Positions 1-5,213 of a stretch of DNA of 5,213 nt are shown one piece after another (position 1 is the first letter of the stretch; each line of letters starts with the position of its first letter). The stretch lies in assembly GCA_025450255.1 (NCBI GenBank), contig JANWHV010000168.1:1-5213 (forward strand), given 5' to 3'. The notes below the pieces were generated by a model, which had not been told where the DNA came from, ran no database searches, and saw only the letters and a program-made list of their open reading frames with translations. This DNA comes from Chloroflexota bacterium. Its GTDB lineage: Bacteria; Chloroflexota; UBA5177; JANWHV01. The position numbers and the translations under genes are program-made.

Positions 1-1275
1 CACGTCGGAGGCGAGGACCAGAATGCAGGTCCCCAGTTCGTGCATATCGACGCCCGCGCGCGTCGCGAGGTCCGTGGCGATCGAGCGATCTTCGGCGGTC
101 GTGGTCGGACCGCGAAATAGGAGGGTATCGGCGAGAATGCCGGAGAGCAGCACGCCGGCGATGGGCACCGGTACGGATATCCCCGCTTCGTGGAACAGCT
201 TGGCGACAATGGTGCTGGTAGAGCCCAGGGGCTCGAAACGCATGAATGGGGGAGAATTGGTCTGGAAATCCGCGACGCGGTGGTGGTCGATGACGCCGAG
301 AACCTCGGCCTCCTCGATGCCGGCCACAGCCTGGCCGCGCTCATTGTGGTCCACCAGGAATAGCCGGCGCCTGGCCGTTCTCAGCAGGTTGCTGCGACTG
401 AGTATGCCAACCACCCGCTGCTCGTGGTCGACGACCACGAGCGACCGAGCCTTGCCGCCGCGGAGAATGTCCCGCACATCGTCTATGAGGTCATCAGGCC
501 GGCACGTCAAGACCTCGGACCGCATCACATGCCGGACGGACGCGCTGAGGTTAATCAGGCGGACGGTGGTATAGGTGTGATGCGGCACGGAGATGACGGT
601 CACCGCGCGCGCCCTGGCGAGATCGGTGATTTCTTGCGAAACGGGATGATTGCCGGTGACGACGAGCGCGCCCACGCCAACTTCGATCGCGGCGCGTTGA
701 GCATCCTCGCGATCGCCCATGACGAGCAGGATATCCGGTTCAATCCGGCTGACCATGGATTCGACCTCCATGGCGCCAACCATCACGCGGTCGCGCAGCA
801 CGCGTCCTGGCGCATCGACAAGGACCTTGCCATTGAGCGTGCGCACGACGTTGGCCAGGTCAAGCGGCACATGATCAAGCTGGTCCGCGTCAAGATCGGC
901 GATGAAGGTGCGCGCGAAGTCCTCGATCCCGGTTACGCCAACCAGGCGACCGCATTCGTCGACCACGGGCACGACGCGCACGCCCTTCGACTGCAGCAGT
1001 TGACCGACCTCGTACAGAGAATCATCACAATGCGCGCAGGCAGGGGAAGCGGTCATCAGGTCGGCGACTCGAGGGCGGACATCGGTCACCAGAACGGGGA
1101 CCGGAACGCCGAAACGCTGGAGGATAAAGGCCGTCTCGCGGCGCAACGTGCCTTGCCGCGCGGCCCTAGCCTCGGCCTGTCCCTGAAGCTGAAGGAGGGC
1201 GGCATAACCGATGGCCGAGCATATGGAATCGGAATCAGGGTTTCTGTGGCCGAGGACGTAGATCGCCGAGGCCAT
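1..1275 (-). CDS. ppaC: Manganese-dependent inorganic diphosphatase (family II) with CBS-DRTGG-CBS regulatory insert, 3' end truncated
   Basis: Hydrolyses pyrophosphate to two phosphates in the cytoplasm, pulling biosynthetic reactions forward. The 425 codons present hold the DHH catalytic domain, split by a regulatory insert. The N-terminal motif GHRNPDSDS gives metal ligands H10, D14 and D16. CBS1 lies at about 72-127, a DRTGG domain at about 135-245 and CBS2 at about 247-303. The DHH domain then resumes with LVDHNE (D309), VIDHHR (D330, H331, H332), GSTSTIVA (351-358) and GILADT (D383). The D309-H331 and D309-D383 spacings (22 and 74) equal those between D75, H97 and D149 of Bacillus subtilis family II enzyme. 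The C-terminal DHHA2 domain with its SRK motif lies outside the window, so the gene is cut rather than broken. The ATG at 1275 is preceded by GAGGGGG four bases upstream, and the motif starts at residue 7, supporting this start. Enzymes of this architecture are known to be inhibited by AMP/ADP and activated by ATP or diadenosine polyphosphates; the same control is inferred here. Confidence 0.95.
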   Translation of the reverse strand, partial: MASAIYVLGHRNPDSDSICSAIGYAALLQLQGQAEARAARQGTLRRETAFILQRFGVPVPVLVTDVRPRVADLMTASPACAHCDDSLYEVGQLLQSKGVRVVPVVDECGRLVGVTGIEDFARTFIADLDADQLDHVPLDLANVVRTLNGKVLVDAPGRVLRDRVMVGAMEVESMVSRIEPDILLVMGDREDAQRAAIEVGVGALVVTGNHPVSQEITDLARARAVTVISVPHHTYTTVRLINLSASVRHVMRSEVLTCRPDDLIDDVRDILRGGKARSLVVVDHEQRVVGILSRSNLLRTARRRLFLVDHNERGQAVAGIEEAEVLGVIDHHRVADFQTNSPPFMRFEPLGSTSTIVAKLFHEAGISVPVPIAGVLLSGILADTLLFRGPTTTAEDRSIATDLATRAGVDMHELGTCILVLASDV

Positions 1276-1407
1276 GGCACCCCCTCGTCTAACTGTAGCC
1301 CGCGCATCCGGTCTCTGCGCATAGTGTACATGGTGCGGCGCGCATAGCCGCTGCCTGGAACGTCGGGCCCGGCGCGGAGTCGGCACGGAAGCTTCGGCGG
1401 ATCGCGA

Positions 1408-1429
1408 AAGCCGCCAGGGCCGGCGGCTT
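1408..1429 (-). terminator. Probable intrinsic terminator of the tRNA-Val transcript
   Basis: A perfect 8-bp stem (AAGCCGCC with GGCGGCTT read on the minus strand) closes a 6-base loop and starts 14 bases past the tRNA 3' end. The terminal T residues of the stem run into only one more T before CGCG, so the U-tract is weak. It lies between tRNA-Val and the pyrophosphatase start at 1275, so it would separate the two transcripts. The stem is symmetrical and could act on either strand, but no plus-strand gene ends near it. Confidence 0.5.
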
Positions 1430-1443
1430 AACGGCGGTGCAGG

Positions 1444-1517
<74 letters not shown>

Positions 1518-1533
1518 AAGGGAAAGTACAAGC

Positions 1534-1562
1534 ACTATAGCATAGGGCCGGCATGGCGACAA
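1534..1562 (-). promoter_or_regulatory. Sigma70-type promoter of tRNA-Val
   Basis: On the minus strand a -35 box TTGTCG (1562-1557) and a -10 box TATAGT (1539-1534) are separated by exactly 17 bp. Initiation about 7 bases past the -10 would leave a leader of roughly 10 bases before the mature tRNA 5' end at 1517, normal for a tRNA gene. This is the clearest promoter in the window. The outer base of the -35 box is also the first base of the inverted repeat at 1562-1594. Confidence 0.75.
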
Positions 1563-1594
1563 GATGACGCGACGCCGTTTGGCACGCGTCATCT
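1562..1594. repeat. 10-bp perfect inverted repeat between divergent tRNA-Val and AI-2E-family gene
   Basis: Arms AGATGACGCG (1562-1571) and CGCGTCATCT (1585-1594) are perfect complements around a 13-base centre. The centre contains a further GCC/GGC pair (1574-1576 with 1581-1583) around GTTT. It abuts the -35 box of the tRNA promoter and lies 72 bp before the ATG at 1666. No plus-strand gene ends just upstream and no T-run follows, so a terminator is unlikely. It could be an operator shared by the divergent genes or an RNA hairpin in a leader. Confidence 0.6.
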
Positions 1595-1665
1595 AGCGCC
1601 GGTGGGGGACCGTGACGTACACTCGTGCAAGAGAGTTACGGTCAGGGTTGGGAGATCGCGGTTAT

Positions 1666-2919
1666 ATGGAAACCAACAGCATACCAGACGCGCCCTTTGC
1701 GCCAGGAGGCAACACGCCGCTGACCGCCCAGATCATGCGCAGGCTGCTCAGGCAGCAGATCTACGTTGCCATCCTGGCGGCAGCGGTCATCTGGTTCCTG
1801 TTCGCGGCCCAGCATGTTATACCGCTGTTCATCTTCTCGTTTTTGCTCGCCTATCTGCTGTCTCCCGTAGTCGGGTTCATCACACGTGACGCCAACGAGC
1901 GGCACGGTTTTTCTCGCACCGGCGCCATATTGTCCGTATTCGCCGTGCTGATCATCATCCTGTCGGGAGCGGTCTGGCTGATCACGGGCAAGGTTGTAGC
2001 GGAGATTCACACACTTTCGACCAATTTTCCCACCCTGCGTCACGAACTGATCAACCGCGTACACGAAAGCGAACGATCGTTCCCCTTTGACAAGATTCCA
2101 GACAGCGCGCGCATCAGTATCGACAACACCATTAATAACCTCGACAGGGTGGTTGGCGATGAACTGCACAGGCTTGCTCCCACGGCCGTGCATGAGGTGC
2201 CGGGCTTACTGGAGCTGTTGGTTATCCCTATTCTGGCCTACTATCTGCTAAAGGATGGCGGCGAGTTCATCAAGGTGCCGCGCGGCCTGATGCGCGAGCA
2301 TAGCCGCGCGCGTTACGACGTGCTTGTCAGCGACATAAATGAGTCATTGCGCGGCTATTTGAAGGGGCAGGTGACGCTCTCCCTCGTGGCGGCGATCGCG
2401 GTCTTCGTGATGCTGACCGCGTTCCGCGTACACTATGCCTACCTGGTGGCGATCACGGCGTTCTTCCTAGAGCTAATTCCGGTGGTCGGGCCGCTATTAT
2501 GGGCTGCCGCGGCGGTGCTGCTGACCTACGTGCAGCAGCCAAATCATGCTATTTTCATACTGATACTGGTGGCGCTCGCGCACCAGTTTGACATGCATAT
2601 TCTGGGGCCGCGCATTCTTGGCGGGCATCTGCGACTTCATCCGGCCGTGGTAATCGCCGCGCTCGTCTCGGGCACCGCTATTTTTGGTTTGCTCGGAGCG
2701 CTTCTGGCCGCTCCTGCCGCGGCGCTGCTTAATATCATCATTCGATACATGCTAGTAGAGGGGGCGCTGTCGTCCTCGGCTATCCTGGGCGATGCGGTGC
2801 GTTCGGCAGCGCCGCCGTTCAGGCCCGCGCCGCGGCCGCCTGACGAGCAAGCCGCGCCACGTCCGGGTGACCGGCAACCCACACACCAGGAGAGTCCTCT
2901 ACCGCCGGACACAGAGTAA
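1666..2919 (+). CDS. AI-2E transporter family (PerM/UPF0118) integral membrane protein
   Basis: A 417-residue inner-membrane protein of the family once called UPF0118. Members include TqsA, linked to autoinducer-2 export, and others linked to Na+/H+ exchange, so the substrate is open. Hydrophobic segments lie at about 33-49, 51-72, 85-107, 180-197, 236-252, 257-290, 293-308 and 325-362. The long polar stretch at 108-178 is the usual soluble domain between the third and fourth segments. Family signatures are ELIPVVGPLLW (around 272) and the C-terminal block ILGPRILGGHLRLHP followed by VVIAALVSGTAIFG and ALLAAPAAALL. Residues 380-417 form a proline-rich, polar, probably disordered tail. An in-frame GTG at 1612 would add 18 residues (435 total) and has GGGGGA three bases upstream. 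I prefer ATG 1666, with GGGAG about 11 bases upstream, because the extension resembles nothing in the family; the choice is uncertain. The aldolase follows on the same strand, perhaps co-transcribed. Confidence 0.9.
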   Translation: METNSIPDAPFAPGGNTPLTAQIMRRLLRQQIYVAILAAAVIWFLFAAQHVIPLFIFSFLLAYLLSPVVGFITRDANERHGFSRTGAILSVFAVLIIILSGAVWLITGKVVAEIHTLSTNFPTLRHELINRVHESERSFPFDKIPDSARISIDNTINNLDRVVGDELHRLAPTAVHEVPGLLELLVIPILAYYLLKDGGEFIKVPRGLMREHSRARYDVLVSDINESLRGYLKGQVTLSLVAAIAVFVMLTAFRVHYAYLVAITAFFLELIPVVGPLLWAAAAVLLTYVQQPNHAIFILILVALAHQFDMHILGPRILGGHLRLHPAVVIAALVSGTAIFGLLGALLAAPAAALLNIIIRYMLVEGALSSSAILGDAVRSAAPPFRPAPRPPDEQAAPRPGDRQPTHQESPLPPDTE

Positions 2920-3002
2920 GTGAACGATGACGGATACCTCCCCGACCGGACCAGACGAATGGCAACGGCGAGGCGCCCGGCCGGTGGACAGCAAGGCAAG
3001 GT

Positions 3003-3006
3003 GGAG
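3003..3006 (+). promoter_or_regulatory. Ribosome binding site favouring the aldolase start at 3013
   Basis: GGAG (within AAGGTGGAG) stands 6 bases before ATG 3013, an ideal spacing. A second candidate, GAGG at 3049-3052, stands 5 bases before ATG 3058 in the same frame. The in-frame GTG at 2920, directly after the preceding stop codon, has only AGAG nearby, so an overlap-type start is less likely. Confidence 0.45.
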
Positions 3007-3012
3007 TCAAAG

Positions 3013-4002
3013 ATGGCGGCAACCGCTTCCAGACCACGATCGACGACCGAGGTACTTATGCGCAATCCTGGCATGCCCCTCGATCTTAGCCCGGTACGCG
3101 GCGTACGCGTAAATCGCAGCGCGGTTGAGCGGCGAGCGGCGACCATGCCCACGCGGCGAACGGTCAAACGCGATTGGCAGGCCGCCTGGCTGCTGCGCGC
3201 GCTCACCTGTATTGACCTGACGACGCTGAGCGGCGATGACACGCGGGGCGCTGTCGCGCGCCTGTGCGGCAAAGCGCGACAACCGCTGCGGCAGGACATT
3301 ATCGAATCCCTGGGCATCGAGCACCTGCACCTGACCGTTGGCGCGGTTTGCGTCTACCACAACCTGGTGCGGGACGCGGTGCAGGCGCTTCGAGGGTCGG
3401 GCATCCCTGTGGCGGCGGTGTCGACGGGGTTCCCTGCCGGCCAGATCCCCATGGCGAGCAAGCTCGCCGAAATCAAGGCATCAGTAGCCGACGGCGCCGC
3501 CGAAATCGATATCGTGATCTCCCGCGCGCACGTCCTGACCGGCGACTGGGACGCGCTCTACGACGAGGTGCGGGAATTTCGCGCGGCCTGTGGCCCCGCG
3601 CACATGAAGACGATTCTGGCGACCGGCGAGTTGGCAAGCTTGCGACAGGTGGCGCAGGCAAGTCTCGTCTGCATGATGGCAGGCGCGGATTTCATCAAGA
3701 CCTCGACGGGCAAGGAAACGGTCAATGCCACGCTGCCGGTCGGCGTCGTGATGGCGCGGGCGATTCGCCAGTATCACGAAATGACAGGCTGGAAGGTGGG
3801 ATTCAAGCCGGCGGGCGGCATACGAAGCGCCAAGAGCGCCCTGGACTGGCTGTCGCTGATGAAGGAGGAGCTTGGCGACCGCTGGTTGCGGCCAGACCTC
3901 TTCCGCATCGGCGCCAGCGGCTTGCTGACAGACATTGAGCGTCAGCTCGAGTACTTTGTCAGCGGACGGTACGCGGCGGCGAATCGCTTCCCCATGCCGT
4001 GA
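3013..4002 (+). CDS. deoC: Deoxyribose-phosphate aldolase, long eukaryote-like type
   Basis: Class I aldolase (EC 4.1.2.4) cleaving 2-deoxyribose 5-phosphate to glyceraldehyde 3-phosphate and acetaldehyde, the last step of deoxynucleoside catabolism. The 329 residues form one TIM barrel. Landmarks are RRTVKRDWQAAWLLRA, CIDLTTLSGDDT (D68), GFPAGQ, EIDIVI (D166, matching E. coli D102), ILATGEL, IKTSTGKETVNAT with Schiff-base lysine K229 (E. coli K167), and GFKPAGGIRSA with K265 (E. coli K201). The C-terminus ELFRIGAS-like block and SGRYAA continue the match. From memory it resembles human DERA almost end to end, more than the 259-residue E. coli enzyme. The DERA-like region begins near LDLSPV, so ATG 3058 (314 residues, close to human 318) is a serious alternative; GTG 2920 would give 360. 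Oddity: the usual CVYP motif reads CVYH here (C113, H116). It starts 93 bp after the AI-2E-family gene and ends inside a terminator-like hairpin. Confidence 0.95.
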   Translation: MAATASRPRSTTEVLMRNPGMPLDLSPVRGVRVNRSAVERRAATMPTRRTVKRDWQAAWLLRALTCIDLTTLSGDDTRGAVARLCGKARQPLRQDIIESLGIEHLHLTVGAVCVYHNLVRDAVQALRGSGIPVAAVSTGFPAGQIPMASKLAEIKASVADGAAEIDIVISRAHVLTGDWDALYDEVREFRAACGPAHMKTILATGELASLRQVAQASLVCMMAGADFIKTSTGKETVNATLPVGVVMARAIRQYHEMTGWKVGFKPAGGIRSAKSALDWLSLMKEELGDRWLRPDLFRIGASGLLTDIERQLEYFVSGRYAAANRFPMP

Positions 4003-4026
4003 CACGCACGCCGTTGCGTGTCATGG
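3997..4026 (+). terminator. Terminator-like hairpin containing the deoC stop codon
   Basis: A 12-bp stem (3997-4008 with 4015-4026, one G-U pair) encloses the 6-base loop CGCCGT; the inner nine pairs are TGACACGCA with TGCGTGTCA. The TGA stop of the aldolase (4000-4002) lies in the left arm. No proper U-tract follows (TCTGATTCC), so it may be an inefficient or factor-assisted terminator, or a 3'-end stabiliser. It marks the end of the possible AI-2E/deoC transcript before htpG. Confidence 0.55.
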
Positions 4027-4064
4027 TCTGATTCCGATTGCGCCCGACCATTCGCGGCTGAGAT

Positions 4065-4086
4065 CACAGGTATATTTATACGTGTG
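4065..4086. promoter_or_regulatory. Near-perfect AT-rich dyad, candidate operator/promoter zone of htpG
   Basis: Arms CACAGGTATA (4065-4074) and TATACGTGTG (4077-4086) pair at 9 of 10 positions around a central TT; the mismatch is 4069 against 4082. The core is the only AT-rich stretch in the 227-bp gap and offers -10-like hexamers (TATATT, TTTATA). The best -35 candidate, TTCGCG at 4051-4056, is poor. It lies about 145 bp before the htpG ATG. It does not match the CIRCE element of HrcA. A repressor-bound promoter is inferred, not shown. Confidence 0.35.
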
Positions 4087-4099
4087 CGGTCCATTCCGG

Positions 4100-4113
4100 G
4101 CGCCGGCCGGCGC
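4100..4113. repeat. 14-bp perfect GC palindrome in the deoC-htpG gap
   Basis: GCGCCGGCCGGCGC is identical to its reverse complement. It starts 13 bp after the AT-rich dyad. As RNA it could form a 5-bp hairpin with a four-base loop in the htpG leader. Such palindromes arise easily in GC-rich DNA, so function is uncertain. Confidence 0.4.
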
Positions 4114-4126
4114 GACGGGCGCGGCT

Positions 4127-4182
4127 GTAGCCTGCTCGGCGACACACGAGGCTACCCGACAGTCGTCCGGCGCGGCGTAGCC
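4127..4182. repeat. Three-part repeat able to form two competing stems in the htpG leader
   Basis: GTAGCC occurs at 4127-4132 and again at 4177-4182, and its complement GGCTAC lies between them at 4150-4155. The middle arm can pair with either flanking copy (loops of 17 and 21 bases) but not both. The last copy ends 30 bases before the GGAGG preceding htpG. This arrangement is seen directly; a regulatory role is only inferred. Confidence 0.35.
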
Positions 4183-4212
4183 ACAAATACCAATAACAGT
4201 GCCACGCATGAT

Positions 4213-4217
4213 GGAGG
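4213..4217 (+). promoter_or_regulatory. Ribosome binding site of htpG, long spacing
   Basis: GGAGG is the only good Shine-Dalgarno sequence near htpG, but 12 bases separate it from ATG 4230, longer than the usual 5-9. An ATG at 4220 lies closer but is followed at once by TAA, so it cannot be the gene start. Confidence 0.5.
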
Positions 4218-4229
4218 CGATGTAACGCG

Positions 4230-5213
4230 ATGACTGTTGAAGCGCACAAAGAGACGCTCGGGTTCCAGGCCGAGGTCGTACAACTGCTCGACCTGATGAT
4301 TCACTCGCTCTATAGCAACAAGGAAATCTTTCTCCGCGAACTGATTTCGAATGCCTCCGACGCCGCGGATAAGCTGCGATTTGAGGCTATCTCCACCGAG
4401 GCTCTCTTTGAGGACGATACCGACCTGCGCATCGTCGTTTCCTATGACAAGGATGCGCGGACGATAAGCGTCTCCGACAACGGCATCGGCATGAGCCGCC
4501 AGGAAGTGATCGACAACATCGGCACCATAGCCAAGTCCGGCACGCGCGACTTCTTCAAAGCGCTGAGCGGCGACCAGCAGAAGGACGCGCATCTCATCGG
4601 CCAGTTCGGGGTCGGTTTCTACTCGTCGTTCATCGTCGCGGACAAGGTAACGCTGACGACGCGCCGGGCGGGTTTGCCGGCGGACGCGGGCGTGCAATGG
4701 GAGTCCGACGGCCAGGGCGCCTACAGTCTGGAGACTATCGAGAAGCCGGAGCGCGGCACGACGGTGACCTTGCACCTGCGCGAGGGCGAGGACGAGCTAC
4801 TAAGCGGGTACCGGCTGCGCACGATCGTGCGCAAATACTCGGACCATATCAGCTTGCCGATCCTGATGGCGCCTGAAAGCAAACCGGCGGAGGGCGAGGA
4901 GGCGCAACCTGCGCTCGAGACGGTGAATCGCGCTTCCGCGCTATGGACGCGCGCGAAGAGCGAGATAACCGAGGACGAATACACGGAGTTTTACAAACAC
5001 GTAGCGCACGAATTCACCGAGCCGCTGGCATACGTGCACAGCAAGATGGAAGGGAAATACGAGTACATCATCTTGCTGTACCTGCCCGCCCACGCGCCGT
5101 TCGATCTCTGGAACCGCGACAGCAGGCATGGCGTCAAGCTCTATGTGCGGCGCGTGTTCATCATGGACGATGCCGAGCAGTTGCTGCCAAACTACCTGCG
5201 TTTCGTGCGCGGC
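4230..5213 (+). CDS. htpG: HtpG, Hsp90-family molecular chaperone, 3' end truncated by window
   Basis: Cytosolic ATP-dependent homodimeric chaperone that remodels client proteins, often with the DnaK system. The first 328 of an expected 620-650 codons are present, uninterrupted to the window edge. Residues 1 to about 211 are the GHKL ATPase domain. Its motifs are [20 protein letters not shown] with catalytic E37 and Mg-binding N41, SDNGIGM with adenine-binding D83, IGTIAKSGT (97-105) in the lid, and [11 protein letters not shown] (124-134). A short charged linker at about 214-233 ([11 protein letters not shown] region) is of bacterial length, unlike the long one in eukaryotic Hsp90. The middle domain follows with [54 protein letters not shown]. 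The gamma-phosphate-sensing arginine in the SREILQ-type motif lies beyond the end. ATG 4230 is supported by the standard HtpG N-terminus (ETLGFQAEV). A 227-bp structured gap precedes it, suggesting its own promoter. Confidence 0.97.
   Translation, partial: MTVEAHKETLGFQAEVVQLLDLMIHSLYSNKEIFLRELISNASDAADKLRFEAISTEALFEDDTDLRIVVSYDKDARTISVSDNGIGMSRQEVIDNIGTIAKSGTRDFFKALSGDQQKDAHLIGQFGVGFYSSFIVADKVTLTTRRAGLPADAGVQWESDGQGAYSLETIEKPERGTTVTLHLREGEDELLSGYRLRTIVRKYSDHISLPILMAPESKPAEGEEAQPALETVNRASALWTRAKSEITEDEYTEFYKHVAHEFTEPLAYVHSKMEGKYEYIILLYLPAHAPFDLWNRDSRHGVKLYVRRVFIMDDAEQLLPNYLRFVRG

Noticed and set aside
424..1347. A 307-codon open frame on the plus strand
   Set aside because: It lies antisense to the pyrophosphatase, whose motifs are unmistakable. 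Its translation is rich in H, D, G and R with no domain, as expected of an antisense shadow in GC-rich coding DNA.
1276..1407. Promoter of the pyrophosphatase on the minus strand
   Set aside because: TACACT and TACAGT hexamers are present but neither has a plausible -35 box at 16-18 bp, so no promoter is called.
2637..3317. A 226-codon minus-strand frame across the AI-2E/deoC junction
   Set aside because: It covers parts of two real genes on the other strand, is dominated by R, S and A, and has no domain.
3481..4005. A 174-codon open frame on the minus strand
   Set aside because: It is antisense to conserved deoC codons and shows no recognisable motif.
4208..4225. Tiny upstream frame MMEAM ending TAA just before htpG, including ATG followed directly by TAA at 4220
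   Set aside because: No Shine-Dalgarno precedes ATG 4208, and GGAGG is only two bases from ATG 4220. Chance occurrence is the simpler explanation.
4003..4229. Possible CIRCE element or sigma32 promoter for htpG
   Set aside because: No TTAGCACTC/GAGTGCTAA dyad and no CTTGAA with CCCCAT boxes could be found in the gap.
4152..4775. A 207-codon open frame on the minus strand
   Set aside because: It is antisense to the conserved ATPase domain of htpG and has no family resemblance.

Overview
The window is GC-rich bacterial chromosome with ordinary housekeeping content and no sign of mobile elements, CRISPR arrays or phage genes. The organism cannot be named from it. A CBS/DRTGG-regulated family II pyrophosphatase, a long 'eukaryote-like' deoxyribose-phosphate aldolase, a canonical HtpG and a tRNA gene without an encoded CCA end together would fit a deep-branching, high-GC bacterium such as a Chloroflexota-like lineage. 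That placement is a guess.

Minus-strand block, 1 to about 1562. A tRNA-Val(CAC) gene at 1444-1517 has a clear sigma70-type promoter (TTGTCG, 17 bp, TATAGT). A compact hairpin at 1408-1429 lies 14 bp past its 3' end and probably terminates it. Downstream on the same strand is the first 425 codons of a manganese-dependent inorganic diphosphatase with a CBS-DRTGG-CBS regulatory insert. Its C-terminal DHHA2 domain lies beyond base 1.

Plus-strand block, 1562 to 5213. A strong inverted repeat (1562-1594) sits between the divergent tRNA and an AI-2E/PerM-family membrane protein (1666-2919). After 93 bp comes a long-type deoxyribose-phosphate aldolase (3013-4002), whose stop codon lies inside a 12-bp terminator-like hairpin. 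A 227-bp gap then leads to htpG, of which the first 328 codons are present. This gap is the most structured non-coding piece here: an AT-rich near-perfect dyad, a 14-bp GC palindrome, and three copies of a six-base arm that can form two mutually exclusive stems.

The genes do not form one pathway. The pyrophosphatase drains pyrophosphate from biosynthesis under adenine-nucleotide control. The aldolase returns deoxynucleoside carbon to central metabolism. HtpG is the Hsp90 chaperone. The transporter-like protein and aldolase may be co-transcribed, but nothing links their functions. I found no convincing new system. The best leads are the possible regulatory structures ahead of htpG, the inverted repeat at 1562-1594, and a histidine replacing a normally conserved proline in the aldolase.
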